Source of the DNA: Taeniopygia guttata
Lineage: Eukaryota > Chordata > Aves > Passeriformes > Estrildidae
DNA: 64,000 bases
NCBI RefSeq assembly: GCF_048771995.1
Contig: NC_133032.1
Span: forward strand, 31,131,501 to 31,195,500
Direction of reading: 5' to 3'
Part shown: positions 46,490 through 60,400 of the stretch, piece after piece
Layout of the letters: every line of letters starts with the position of its first letter
Numbering within the stretch: the first letter of the stretch is position 1
Program-made: the position numbers and the translations under genes
The notes under the pieces: model-generated
Told to the model about the DNA's origin: nothing
Databases searched by the model: none
The model's input: only the letters and a program-made list of their open reading frames with translations

Positions 46490-49400
46490 ATTTTATGTCT
46501 GGTCCAGAGTTGCAATCCAGAAAATATGAGAAAAAAGGCTTATAAATGACACATGACAGATTTCATTTTGGAAATGAAATGTATTCCCTGTGATCTCCAA
46601 GAGATTAGAACCAAAAGTCATGTAATTTATCTCATTTTAGGTGAAACCTCACTCTCCATAAAGCACCTGGGCTGCTGAATAATTGGATCTTATGACTACA
46701 CACTTGAAAATATGAGTTGTGGTAGGCCTGAGATTTTTGAATTTTATTTAATATCATCATCTTGGAACAGAAAGCTTGTAATTTTTAAGATCAAAATTTT
46801 GTGACAGAGAAACTAGATCTGTGAAGTGCTAAGCACTGCTTTGACCCTAAATTCTTTGATTCACAGTGGGATTAATAATGCTTCTGGTTCCTTGGAAGCA
46901 ATATTTTAAACGTTTCCAAGTTGAATGTACTCCAAAGTTGAAAAGTCTGACCCAGGTCTCCAGTAGGAAAGCTTTATAAAATTTGCAAATATGAGCCTTC
47001 ACCATGAAACATAAATTTTTTAGAACTAATTGTCCTTTTTCAACAGAAGTCCGTGTCATCATAAGGCTTTGACTGCTTGTAGTCATAACACTGTGAAAGG
47101 TGACAGACAGTAGTGTGGGAAATTACTTCTTTTAGAAAGAAATAGCATTTAAACTGAGCAGAAACCATTCCAGCTGCATGAAAGAGAGCTCAGAATCTCT
47201 GAAAAGAAAGCCATTTGGGTTTAGGTTCTTCATTATCTTCCTGGCTGCAGCATTAGAAGAATGACCAATGATTTCTAAAACACTGAGATTTTTATTCTGT
47301 TGTGGTCAATTATATTTCTTATTCTTTCTTTTTTTCTTTCATTCTTTAATATTCAGAGTCATTTATCTCTGACTCATGTCCAAATCCCTCATTATTTCAT
47401 TGCCTGGCTTACTTCCAGAACAGCGTGGACTCACAAAACTTTGTGCTTCATGATGATACAGGGTAACTTAAATTCTAGTGCCTGGTAAAATAGCAGCTCA
47501 GTGACAAAACTGAAATGTATTAAATTGCTTTTTGGTTTTATTCTTCTACAATGGCTCCCGTATTTGGAATACAGTATAAATATTTTTAATATAAATAATG
47601 TTACTACTCCTAGGAGTCTGTCATTTTACTGTGGAAATATTCTATTGTCTTAGGTATAATCAGGTGCTGCCTTCTGAAAATTCCTTTGCAAAATATGCAG
47701 AATGCTGCATGGGGGGAGTAGAATTGCAAAAAAAAAAAAAAAAAAAAAAACCAAAACCTTGTTCTGCTGAAATTCTAGGCAATCCTGAAATGCCATAAAA
47801 CAGTTTGGGGAAGTTACTGTACATTGGAAAGCCTTGGGTCCTTATCCTAATTAAGCTGCATTCCCTCCCGAAGGGGGTCCCAAGTGTTTAATGAGCCCTT
47901 AATTCTCCTGTGCTGAGCAGCCTCTGCTGTGCTGCCACACGACCTCCAAATCCAGGAGAGTGTCTGAAAAGCTAAAGGGAATTACATGTATGGAAGGTAA
48001 TGCATTAGAGACACCAGAAATTACAATTCTGTTCCCCTTCAGGTTGTCTCAAATAAATGTGAGACCTTGCCATTGTTACCCTGCAGTACCAGAGGCAATG
48101 CTGTCTCACTGCCTGCTCTGGGTTCTGCCCCTGGTGAAGCACAGAGATAAGTAATTATACTAATTGAGAGGGGAGCAAGGTACTCACCAACTCTGCACCT
48201 GAGAGACACAAGTTTAGTGCACCTAGCAGGAGGGTGACCTTTTTAGTCTGCTTCAAGACACCTTAAGCAAAGATATTTAAATTTGTGTTCTTGGAAGACC
48301 AAAATAAGCAGGAATTTCAGAAAGTAGTTACTGATGGGAGAGAATAGAAAATGTAATAGTTTATTCTCTGTAATAATTTATTCCCTGATAGATATATGCA
48401 GACTAACAGGCACTCTGGCATTAAAATTAGTAATGCTGAGGAAGTCTCTGACTTTTTCCAGTGGTTTTCTTCCTTTCATAATTGTCAGCTCAGGTGGGGC
48501 CCTGATACATAGTGATGATAACGACATTAACTTGTTCTTGAAAGAAATTGAAAATGGCACTGCTAATAATGCCTGAACTGCTGCAGCATCCCTGCAAATT
48601 ACCAGAATGGTTCAGCAGCATTAGAAGAAGTTGTTAATTGAACATAGTCCCATATATCTTAATATCAAAAGCATATGATATTTGTCTATTTTACTAATTG
48701 CTAAATGTTAAAACCTTGGAGTTTGAAGAAAAATTGCACCTTGGAGAGGGATATAACAAAACACAACTTAATCACTGAATCTGGCCCTGTAAACAGAGGG
48801 AAATGTCACTGAATTTCTAAAAAAACAATATAGGCCAGTGAAAAATTATCAGTGCTAAACAGAGCAGTACTCTGGTTATGGATGCAGAAGAATTGGAAAA
48901 TATTGGTTTATAGACAGGGCAATCAGTAAATTTAATAAGTCACTCCTGTAGTTAGTCAAAGTAATTAACACAAGGGCATATAGGGCAACTTGAGCCAGCA
49001 GACTCTGGCACTGGAATAACTGACTGTAAGAGAGCCATTAGCTCATGATTAAGTAGTTTATCACCAGAAGTCAGCTTATGTAGTCATAAGTACTTATTTA
49101 TAACTATTTCTGACTGGTACTGGGGTTATACAGGGTATTGCATTGCCTGGGGAAATTGAATACACTGTTTCATATGGGAAGGTTTTCTGCTTTGCTTGTT
49201 TCAAGCCAACACAAAGTTTTCATATTCCTGATGAAATGGGGTGTGTTGCTAGCAAAAAGGAAAGATTGTCCTCTGGTGATCAGGGCAGGAGGACAACAAA
49301 CTTCACGGGCAGCATTTTCATTTCTAGGTTTGTGTTTTTAGAGCTGATGTCAAGAGGACAAGACATAAGGCAGGAATATGTTTCCTGGCTGGTGTCTGGA

Positions 49401-52400
49401 AAAAGATTCTGCATATTCTGAGAAAGAAAAGTTGCTTGGATGAGCATGTTTTACCATTAGAGATACAGCTGGGATATAGCAAGGATGGTGTCTCCGGAGA
49501 TGATGACATCAAAACCCTTTAAAATGGGTTAGAGAGCTCTGAATGCAGTCTTTGAATGTAGGGAACCTGTACTGAACTTCAGGAGTTTCACTGAACTGAA
49601 CTGGAGTTGAGTAAGATCATACACTATTTTTCCAGATGAGTTTGTGAAGAAAAGAACACAACTAGGGTATATCAGCAGAATCCCTCTTTGTTAAACTTCA
49701 GTCTAACCTGTCATCCATTCTGCAAAGATGAAAAAACCTTCTCTGATAAAACAACGTTCACAGTGCCCACTTGCTCCTGGAAGGTGGAAAATTTGGGAGC
49801 AAAAGAAAATGTTGTTAACTATTAATAATTCTTCCTTGTCCCAATTTCCTTTTATGTGCTCTGAAAATGCCCACCTGTAACTTGAAAGGCTATAGATTCC
49901 ACTGCAAGAGCAACCTTTGCACAGTCTTTCCTTGAGTTTTAAATGCAAACTAACTGTATTACTCAGAATTTCCCAGGTTGATGGGATTATTGTTGCACTG
50001 CTCTGTATTGTTATGGGGCAGGAAAGAGATTCCTGAGAGCAGAGCTCATCCACAGAAACACACCTGAGAATTTGTCCCACTTCTTGTTCCTGTCCAGTAT
50101 AATATCTGTGAATTGTAGTTGCCTCTGAATTTTAGTGCTCAGATGTCTCTGCTCAACCACTATGAGTCATATCAAAATGCAGTGGCTCAGTTGTACACTA
50201 CAGCTGGATGTGGATTGTGGGAAGGTTTGTGTGGACCTATTAGAAATGGCAAGTCAGTTAGAAAGACTTGAAAGAGAATGAGAAATGGGAAGGAGTGAAG
50301 ACAGTAGGTAGATCAAGAAGAAATTGTAGAATAAGTGGATGGAGAAAGCTAAAAATAAGAATAGAAGGTGACAAGAAATATCTTGAGTTTACTAAGTGTT
50401 CAGCAAGGGTAGTTTTAGTAAAAGAAAACTACATAAGACACCACATGGGGGCAGGGCTAAATCAAAGATCAATATGTCTGTGAATATTCCTAGTATTTAT
50501 GTTAAAATTGTCATTTCATGTGAATGGACCTCACTGCTGCTGACTCTTGGTGCAAATAAGGGGTGAGTAAAGTCTTAGGTAAACACAGAAGGATCACTGA
50601 TGACATTTAAAGTATCTGGCCTCTCATAATGAGCTTTATTTGATTAGAGTTCCTCTCTGAAAGTCCTAAAAAAGGGTTTTTTCAGTGTGCCATGTGCTCT
50701 ATTGACCAGCCTCTGTCCATTGTAGAAAACACAGCTGGTATTTGTTGCCCAGTTTTGGCTGGCCATAAAAATGACTGATTGATATCATCAAATTATTTTT
50801 CCATAACCCAGTGGAAGTTCATGGCATGCATGTCACCAAAAACTTTACTTTGATACAGTGTGAGAGTAGTAATAAAATATCTAAATTGATTGCACATACA
50901 TTAGAAATCACAGATTTGTGAACTCCTAGAAATTGAGTCCTCAGTATTGAAATGAGAGATATTTTCTCTCTTGGGAATTTTACTCTCTGTGATGTTTAAA
51001 GAGAAGTTATAATCATTCAAGCTCACAGGAAGTAAGGATTAATTCCCCAGATTTCTTGTTGGAAGCACAGTGCATCTTATCCTTTAATGAAAAGAATATG
51101 CAACATGAAACAGATAATACTGCATGTTTTCCATAACACAACAAGCACACTATATCCAGCCACCTGAGGGATTTGAAGGGATTTAAAATTTTGGCTAAGC
51201 AGTGATTTTCATGTTATGAGTCCTTTCTTGAGTTGCTGTGTCTATAGCTTTTTTTTTTTTTTTTTTTTGTGCTTAATGTGCATCATCCTGTAACAATTAA
51301 GGATCCACGGATTATAAGGCTGTGACAATTTAAAAAGTCCCCACTGAAAAGTCATGGTTTAATTCATCAATGTGTGGCTAATTCCTGACTGTGTCACTCC
51401 TTCTGAGGAGTTGCAAGTGATAACTCACACTTGTAGATAGAGCACGTGCACAACAAACAGTGCTGCTGCCTCAGCCAGCTCCATGAATTGTATTGCTTGA
51501 TTGACAATGCTAATCACAGAACTATTAAATTTTAATAATCAGGAATCAGTGGGTCATTAATGTGAGATTGCTATAATCACAGGATGCACAAGTCTAAACT
51601 TTCACTGGTGAAGTTGAACAATTAATTTAATTTCCTAAAGACAAATGTGTTATAAGTAGGTATTGAACAAATAGTAATTAAGTGGAAATGTGTTTCTTTG
51701 CTTTCAGTCATATTTATTTACTTTCCAGACAAACATAGTTCTCACAGTTCTCAGGTGTGTCGTGCTACCTGAGAACTTTTTTGTTTTTAAATAATCCTTA
51801 TGGATTTCAGAAAATATCTGTGGTTATTTCATCCCAGTGTGGTTTCTCTAGGGCTTGTCTCAGCTCTAGCAAGAAAAAGGGAAGCAAAATAATCAGCACT
51901 TCCTTGAAAATAGAACAAGACTGTCTGCTGGACCCAGTCAGTCAGTTTTGCATTGCCAAAAGCACCTAGGTTACAGAAACTCAGCCCTTGTCCTTTTCTT
52001 ATACAGGGATTCAATATTCCTTTAGGGTGCAAAAAAAAACTGTCCATCACTAGAGCTGCATCCAAGTCTCTGTGGATATCTAATACTTGTCCTTACAAGT
52101 ATAATTCTCTCTTCTCTGCAGGGATTTAGCACACAGCAGCTACTTCACACGTGCCTCTCTGTGCTGCATCCCTTGGGAGTGCAAGCAGGAATTTGGAGAT
52201 ACTTTGCTTTATTTCTGAAACTTTTTGTAATTTAAATCTCTTGCTTGGGTTCTTGCAGCAGATCCTTATTTCAGGGGGCAAGGAAAGCCTGGCCTTACCA
52301 TGCCCTGACTGTGTGCATGAGGGAACTGCAGGATCACTGGTTTTGCTGGCTGACTTTGCATGCTCCAGGATTAGGTTCCAGAGCAGCCACCTCTGACACA

Positions 52401-52744
52401 CACCTCAGCTTCCCACTCCCTCCTTCCCATTAGTTTGTCCAAATTGAGCTTGTGTCCTTTGCTGTGACAGCCAAGGAAGAGAGATACTGCAGGAGTTCGG
52501 TGTGGGAGCGTTCAGAGTTCTCAGTGGCTGGAGGTCTCTGATGGGTATGAAAGTTTTGTCTCTCCCTAGGAAGATATTTCAATGTTCAGGAGACCTTCTG
52601 GACTGAGGCTGTCACAATTTATGGAAGCAGACCTGAGGCATGCAAAGTGGCTAGAATAAAGCCATCTGCAATAGATATTTAATTCCTTAGCCTCCTGTGG
52701 CAAACCCAGTACATGGCTGGATAGACAGGTCTATACCTCTATAT
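46490..52744. other. Gene-poor desert DNA, no gene recognised
   Basis: No gene recognised. It contains an A-run at 47728-47750 (23 bases), a T-run at 51249-51268 (20 bases) and a hairpin at 51746-51777. Open frames reach about 125 codons without motifs. Confidence 0.55.
51746..51777. repeat. 11-base hairpin followed by T-rich run
   Basis: AGTTCTCAGGT and ACCTGAGAACT are exact complements around a 10-base loop, followed by a T-rich stretch. It resembles an intrinsic terminator by shape, which has no expected role in a vertebrate nuclear genome. Confidence 0.8.
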
Positions 52745-53180
52745 TGTAAATGCAGGCGAACCCAATGGGAAGAAATGACGATGTCTGACTCAATTCAGAA
52801 GGCTGAATTATTTCTTTATTATAACTATGCTAAAGTATATTAGTATACTATATAAAAGGAGGATACTAAAACTACATACTACTTTCTCTGACTCTACCTC
52901 TGACACAACTCATGACCCTCTCTCCAGAGTCCAGAGATGGGTGGGTTGGATTGGCCATCAGGCTCAAACCTCACCAGAATCCAGTCAAGCACTCCAGGTA
53001 AACAATTCTCCAAACACATTCCACATAGGAAAAACAAGGAGCAGAAATAGATTTTTTTTTCTCTTTCATTTCTCTCTGTGCACCTCTATGAAAAATCCTG
53101 AGAGGGAGAGAAATGTGCTCGCCATACCGCTCGAATCCTTAGGCATTGCTTTAATGTTCCTGTAGTTTGTTTTCAAAGAA
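52745..53180 (-). mobile_element. Endogenous-retrovirus solo LTR
   Basis: Minus-oriented LTR. The minus strand has an AATAAAG signal at about 52822-52816, a U5-like stretch with 'cgtcatttcttcccattggg' and 'ttcgcctgcatttaca', and a terminal CA at 52746-52745 (plus strand TGTAAATG). Upstream are TATA-like AT-rich sequence (about 52833-52858) and family-typical 'ggagtgcttgactggattct'. No internal retroviral sequence or second LTR is seen, so it is probably a recombined solo LTR. The right boundary is approximate and target-site duplications were not resolved. Confidence 0.7.
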
Positions 53181-53189
53181 ATAACACAC

Positions 53190-56100
53190 TTCTGTAAGCC
53201 AGTTAAACATCTACATGGATGTGTCCAATATCATTGCTTCACACTGCAATTCCTACTTCTAACTTAACCAGAAAAAACAGAATAAAAATATGCACAAGTG
53301 AAGTCACATTTGATGTTCAGTCTCAATCCTCAGCGCAGGAAACTTTCCATGCAGCTTGTGAAAAATTAGGCATAGTGGCAGCTGTGAAGATCTAATTCTC
53401 CCTGCAGGGTGCTGGCAATGTACTCCAAAGTAATGGTTTTAACTAATTGCATACTGCACTGACCATGGAAACCTTTCCCTATCCCATGGCAGAGCAGTAG
53501 GATTCCTATGGATTTTCCATTTAATTGAAAGTGAATAGAAGGGACTGTTACCATTGTCTTCTGAGACACGGTGAGGCTTCCACAAATTGCAAAATTTTAG
53601 AAAATGGTTAACACTTTGTTTTACTGCTAACCATCCCTCACTTTCATTTGGAAAAAAAATGAACCCTTGACATAAAATCCAAGAATTTTCAGTAGGCAGG
53701 ATTCTCTGGAGGTATGTCATGCTGCCACTTCTAAATTAAATGGAAAATGGGGTTGCTTTGCTGTGGCTCAAAATTAAAGCTCAGGAACAAGAGAAAACCC
53801 AACCCACCAAATAAAACAATTATTAACTTCCTGGAAGTTATATGGCTTTTTTCTCCAGCTTTTAAATAAAATGTATTAAATAATACTTTTGCAATCATCC
53901 ACGAGTGATTGTCTTAATGGACATAGTGCATAATTTACGTTCTAAGTATGTTTTCACCTTCATCAGTTAGTGCTTAATCTTCATAGTACTGAATTAGCTC
54001 TGAGAAAAATAGGATTAAACTCTAATATGTAAAAGTGGTCTTGATTAGACAAGAGAAATCAAGTCTTCTGTTTAACTTTATATTGCATACCTGTGTATTA
54101 TGTTGCACTGTGTAACTTTATAAATGTGTCTTTGAGCAGTGTAAGGACAGAACAGACTGGAACAGATGGAGCAGAGCAGGTGCTTTATAGGGAAGCTGCT
54201 TTATCTGTCCCTCTGGCACTGAAACTCGAGCTGCCCTGCACCTCTTTGTGGCAGTGCATGGCTCCTGAAGTGACATTCTTTGGGTACAGAGAAGGTGAAA
54301 TAAAGTACATGGAGGCTGCTCTAATTTACAAGCTTGTGGAGCTGAAGATGATATTTAGTTTTCATTTGTGCTGCACCAAAAAGAGATTTTCTAGCGAAGC
54401 CATTCAGTGATAGCAACAAGAAGGCAAAAGTGAATTCCACTGAGAAGACTGAAAGATGAGGGGGCTCCATCAAATGACAAGAGGAGCAAGCAATAGATAA
54501 CTGAGGAGAGAGCAGTTATTTTTTCAGCACAGAAATGATGTAATTTGTTACATTTTTGTGAATATTTGAAATTTTGTCAGGTGAAATTAGGAACCTTTTT
54601 TTACTTGTTTTTCCTTCACAACTTTGGCCTGAATACCTATTTATAGTCACAGCTGTGGGAGTTGCATACATTGCTGGTGTATGATTTTGACTGGGATTAC
54701 TTTGAAGACTTTTAGGCTTCTGCTTGTTTCATATTTGTCCCTCAAAATCAAAGGAGTTAAATACTTTGCACATGTGACCCTGTGAGTTTGTTGTCAACTG
54801 GGTCTTTTTGAAACAAATTCTGCCATTTACAAGGACAAGTAGAGTGACTTAAATGAAGGAATATTTGAAAAACCTTGAAGGGAATTACTTCTGCATGTGA
54901 GAGTTGTTTTCAGAAGCATTAAGACGAGTTAATTCTGACAAGAATGCCAAGGCTTTAATATGCTAGTTTGTATGCTTGAGGCAGCCAGTAATCAAATGCC
55001 CAAGTACCTTATTTACTGACATTTACAAATCACAAACAGATTTATATGTGGTGATTCCACAACTCTATCACAGGAAGATCAGACTCTACTGTTTCAAACA
55101 GATGATAGAAGAAGAATTAAAAATTCACACTTATGAGAATGCAAGCATCTGTCTGGTGTTTGTTATATGGGACAGAAAGTGAGAGGAATACATTTTAAAT
55201 ATCTGAAATAGCTTTTTGAATAAGGTGCTAACTAAATGGTTAGCCAGAAGATTTATTCTTTGCCTCTCTGTTTCCCTCCTCTCAAGGAATAGTTATTCTT
55301 TCTACTATTTCTATACTATTTCTACTATAATTATTCTTTCTACTTTCTTGCCCATTTAGGCTGGGAGGTATGCTGTGTAAGAATTAAAGCTGCATCAGAA
55401 TCTTTTTCTTTTGAGGTATTTGATTTCTTAAATGTCTCCTACTGCCCAAAGTGAAAAAAATCTGGAAATGCAAGCTCTTCCTGAAACTAAAAGTTTGGGT
55501 AATTTTGTTTTGGGAATGTATTCTCAGGACAGAAGGTTTCTGAAGTTGGCTGATGTCACCTAGAGCAGTCAGGACATTCTGAGCTAAGGCATTCACCTGT
55601 GGGAAGTGGGAGAATGGCTCAGCAGGGAGCTAATCCTGGACTCCTTACAGCCCAGGCAATTGTCCTCACACTGGATTCTTAAGGAGTCTTTTCTATTTTA
55701 GTATGTGTGGGATGTGTATGAATATTCTAGAGCTCTGTGGTTCTTGTCTGGTGCACTCAGGAAGCACAGACACAGCTCTCTAAGTATGGTGGTGACTCCT
55801 CCTTTCTTTTCTAATTTTTTTTTTGCAATGCCACTGTGAATTTAGCTAAGAATTTATTCTCCTCTGAAATAACAAACAGAATATAAACTAATATAATCCC
55901 AAACAAATTGAAAACCTTTTTAAGTGGTTTAGTGTTGAGCAGTGTGTGGTGTAAATATGGTAGCACAGCCTGAGGGCTTTCAGTCTTGGCTTCCTGGCTT
56001 GACCTTGGATCTGCCTTGTCCCTCTGGACTTCCCCAGTGGTTGTGGGACTGAGACAGACCCTGGCCAGTGCCTCTGGGCCAGATCCTGACCCCCACTTCC

Positions 56101-59100
56101 ATCTCAGTGTCCCTCCTTCTGCTCAGCCAGGTCCTTCCACCCCACTGCCCTGCTGTCCCAGGTCCCCCTCCCCTTCTGGTACCAGCCAACCATTGCTGCT
56201 CCAAGCACAAACCCTGGTGCAGAAAGAGAAGAGGTTTCATTTTTCATTTGTAAAATTGATGAGTGTAATATTTAAGCCAGGCACTTCTGTGGCAGTCTGA
56301 TTTCTGGGTGGGCAACACAGTTAATGAACATGTGAGTGAACAATTGCAGTAATGGGAATTCTCCACTCACATTCAGGCTCACATCATAGAGTCTTGCCAT
56401 AGCTCCAAATGCATGTGGCTTTAACTTTATTGTTCTCATTATTTTTATGTTTCCAGTATTTCATCATTGCCTCAGTTCAGGTTTTTGTGGGAAATTATTA
56501 TTGTGCATTTATGAACACAACTAATTATGAAATCTACAGCATTTAAAATACTGCTAATATTTAGTAATGTAAGAAACTAGGCTTTTTATATAAGCAATGG
56601 TTTTTGTGGTTTTTGCTTCAGCGGATATTGTCTTAGTCCTCTCCTTTTTTTTTTTTTTGGAAAATGTTAGTGTATTCTGAAAGATTCTTTCTCCTGAGAG
56701 TAGCAAAACACTTATTTTTAAGGAAACCAAAAATCTCTCCATACTTCTGGCTGATTGGCCAATGATCAGTCATCAAAAAAGAAATCATATTAATAATAAG
56801 TATTATTGCTCTAGTAGATAGATTTCCTCTCTTAAAAAATTTTTAAGATTTCAATGCAAGATTAATGACACATCACGCTTGCTATTATTTAACTAGTAGA
56901 GAACAGACCCACAAGGCAGACAGAAAAATAAAAGCAGAGCTGTTCCTTTGCTTCAGAGAGAGTGAGTAAGCTTTGCATGCTGCACTACAGTCCTGCTGCA
57001 CCTGAAGTTTTGTCATTTGTAGTTCTCCAGAAAGACTCACAGAGAAAAAAATCACCACTCAGGCTCTATGTCCCATTCCTCCTCCTGAAGCATTTCCCAT
57101 TTGTGCATTGCAGTCTGCCCCTTGTCAGAGCACTGCCCATTTTCACCGTGGGTCACCTGATATAATGTGTTGGAATAATTCCCTGCATCCACTGCACCTT
57201 TTATCAGTAGCTAAAAAATCATTCCTGTAACAGGAGAAGTGGGAGAGAGAGGGTTCCCACGGAACTTGTTGAAAAATCTAATGCCCAGCTAATTTATTTT
57301 GTGGACATGATATCAGTCATGTCATTGTGTGCTTTTTCCTGTACAGAACACACAACTTCATTTGTGTGTAACTTGCTATAATTCGTGAAAAGCTTCCACA
57401 TTTTCTGCCTCATCCTTAAGTTTTTCTTTCAGGGTTAGAAAAATGCTGAACAACACACAACTGTCCAGTTGGAAATCAGCTTCAGGTCTGAGATATCCTC
57501 CTTACTTTTGCTAACATTGAAAATGTGGGCATTTCAGGGGAGCAGGTTTTTACTGCACTATGAGATCTGAGGTCTAACTTTACAGATCTCAGGAGGAAAC
57601 CTAGCAAGCAGCTCCCCACATTCAGTGAACACTTTTCTTTTTCCTCCCCATTCCCTTTCTGAGGACAACTTCTGACTTGATGTCTAACTCTGACCCAGTG
57701 TTCCTGTGTGTGAAGCACAGACAGCAGGGTATGACATGCACAGGTGTTGACTTTGCTGAATGGGTTCCACATGGAAGCAGCCAACTCATCCCTCCATTTT
57801 AATTCTCTTTTCTACCCCTAATAATGGTTTTATTTTCGATGACAAATTGTTTGGAGGTGCTCTATCTTGAGGGTCTGGGGGAATATGGTTAAAATTAAGG
57901 GCAGGGAGTTTAACCAAAAATCAAAGAATTGGTGAACAAGTCCTGAGCAGAAATGAAAATTCACTGTAACTATGCTCAAAAACTATGTAGTCTGACATGG
58001 TTGGATTTAGGCAAATTTGTATGAAAAAAAAAAAGAGAAAAAATTTTCTGTGAGAGAAAGGAAGAAAAGATAGGATTAAAAGCATGTACATCATTACCAA
58101 AGCAATCTCCTCTGCCTTGGTAGAGAGAAAATTTTCAGATAAGTTAGATATAGAGAGGGATCTGGAAGGAAAATGTCTATGGAGTAGAAAGGAGTTGTAT
58201 GTCATGTGTTGGCTGCTTTTATCTAAAATTAGAATTATATCCATTGACTCAATTTTGCTCTCACACTCCTACTTACATCCGTGTTACCTATAGACAGGGC
58301 ACCTCACTTCTGTCCTCTCCAAACTAAGAAGTGATGAGCTGTAGCTTCTTTTGTCTCAAAAGCCTGGGAAGGAGCCTTAAATTGTTCAGAATCTCTACAT
58401 TAATCACAGGGCATTTGAAGCTCTCTCAGAGCTGTCTGTGTGATTAAAAATGCTAATGCTTTTCTGGTTATTTTAGTCCCATGTTGGTTAAGCAGCACAG
58501 TGTTAAAAGCTGCAGACAAAGAGGAGACAAAACAGACTTGTGAGGAGGAGCTCATCACCGCCTGGAATCAGAAGTGTCTGGAGAATTAGAGACTATAAAT
58601 ACCAATATGGGAAAAGATGATGTACAGAGAAACAAAAGGAGGAAAGGTACAGATGAAAATCAGAAAGCAACCCTTAAAGGAAAATCTTCTGCTTGCTTTG
58701 GTACAATCCCTGCAGGGATTTAGTGCCCTGGTGGGATGCCATGGTGTGTAGCTGTCAGAATCATGCTGGTGAAGGTGCTCAGGCTATTTGGTGTCAAATC
58801 CCAAACGTGTCACAGCCTTCTTGAGTGGCATCAGTCATGTCAGCTTGATGCGAGGACAAGAAGCTCACACATCACTGCACACAAACCCTGAGTCAGCTTG
58901 TCACCCATGTTATTTAAAAGCAAGCAGAAGGTGAGCTCAAACTTCTAATTCTGCTATAAAAGAGCCTGGTTGGTGCTGGTGCAGCCAGGTCTGCCTTGGT
59001 GGTCACCTTTGCTCTGCTGGCCCCAAGGATGGGACAGCTATTTGGAACATGTCTGTGACCAGCAGCATCTTCCATTTTTCCATCCTTCCCTAAACTGGAG

Positions 59101-60320
59101 CAGGCTGTATACAACCCTTGGAGAGAGACAGGCTGTCCAGTAGAGGATTTCTAGTGCCTGAACAACAGTTGGGTTTTTTCCCCAGCACTGCCATCAGTAT
59201 AAATTACAGAATTGTTAATGACAATGGCCCTGAAGGGTGGCTCTCCTGGTCAGGCAGCAGCTGTTCTGCAAAGCCTGGTACTTAAAGTGCTTGCTGGTCT
59301 GTGCAGAGAGCCAGCCTTTGATGTTTGCAGCTGTAAATACAAGGCAAACAAAATGAAAGATCTCTTTAATTCCAATGTTGTACTATCAGCTCCAGGGCCT
59401 ATTGCACGAGCTGTACATGATCCAGAGTTTGCTCTTGTCTCCTTTTGTTTAGAAGCAGGAAGCACTGCAGGCCAGGCTCAGGCTCTGGGGCCCTTGCAGG
59501 CTGTGGGCAGTGAGGTTCTGGGAGCTGCTTGCTGCAGGGTAAGGGCTTTTCAGCTGTCCCCAGCTCCTCCCATGTGTGCAGGACAGCCACTAAATAACCA
59601 AGAGGGAAGATGGCCATGGATAAATTTACTGTACCAGAAAACGGTGTCCCAAGAATCCCAGCAGCCTACCTCAGCAAAGGCAATGTTAATGTAACTCTAA
59701 TGCATTAGTTCAGGGCTTGGATTGCCCTTTTCTGGTTTAAATTGGAGCACAAGTCACATGTGAATATAGGAGCTATCCATTTGCAGTTTTGTTTCTAGTT
59801 TTACATGGTATTTTTGCACTGTTTGCACACCAACACTCTTCAAATCCCCAGCTCACTACAGCCATTGATGAGTCTGTGTGTGTATCCTCAGCTCTGGACA
59901 CGCTCCATCCACTGTGATGGTTTACATTCCATCAGTCTGGAGAACCTGGTCCTACGTGTTTTGGAACAAATTGTGGGTGAATTGAAATAGCTGCTTCCAG
60001 CAGCACTTCCTGGAAAAGTGCTTACAATGACAACAGAGCTAATAGCAGAGGGCTTAGCTGATTCCTGCCCCTGACATGGTATTTTATTTGCACTAAAAGC
60101 ACAGATCCTGTGATAGCAGCCTAGCACTGGGTCAGCTGTGCTGATGTCAGTGTAAGCTCTAAGATTTATGGCTCACATTTACTGAGCAGAGGAGCTTTGA
60201 TTGTTTAAGACACGGCCTTTCCCCAGCTGTTTGTTTTTCCAAGTGCAGAGTCAGGCCAGGCTCCTGTGGCTGAGGCAGGTGCCTGTGCCAGCAGAGCCAT
60301 CTGTGAGAGCTGCACCCAGC
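53190..60320. other. Gene-poor desert DNA, no gene recognised
   Basis: No gene recognised. Local features are a short degenerate TTTCTACTA-type repeat at about 55290-55350 and a C-rich block at 55985-56240. The frame at 59212-59694 (160 codons, plus) lacks any recognisable domain. Confidence 0.55.
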
Positions 60321-60400
60321 CCTCCACCTGCATCCCACTTCTCTGTCTTTACACTTCCAGCCTCCACCTACATCCCACTTCTCTGTCTTTACACTTCCAG
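60321..60400. repeat. 40-base tandem duplication, two copies
   Basis: Bases 60321-60360 and 60361-60400 are the same 40-base unit back to back (starts CCTCCACCT, ends ACACTTCCAG) with one difference (G at 60330, A at 60370). It is C/T-rich and lies in no gene. Confidence 0.97.

Noticed and set aside
51746..51800. Hairpin plus T-run considered as a transcription terminator
   Set aside because: Rho-independent termination does not apply in a vertebrate nuclear genome, and no Pol III A/B boxes were found upstream.
59212..59694. Plus-strand 160-codon open frame
   Set aside because: Lies in locally GC-richer sequence where stops are rarer; no family resemblance.
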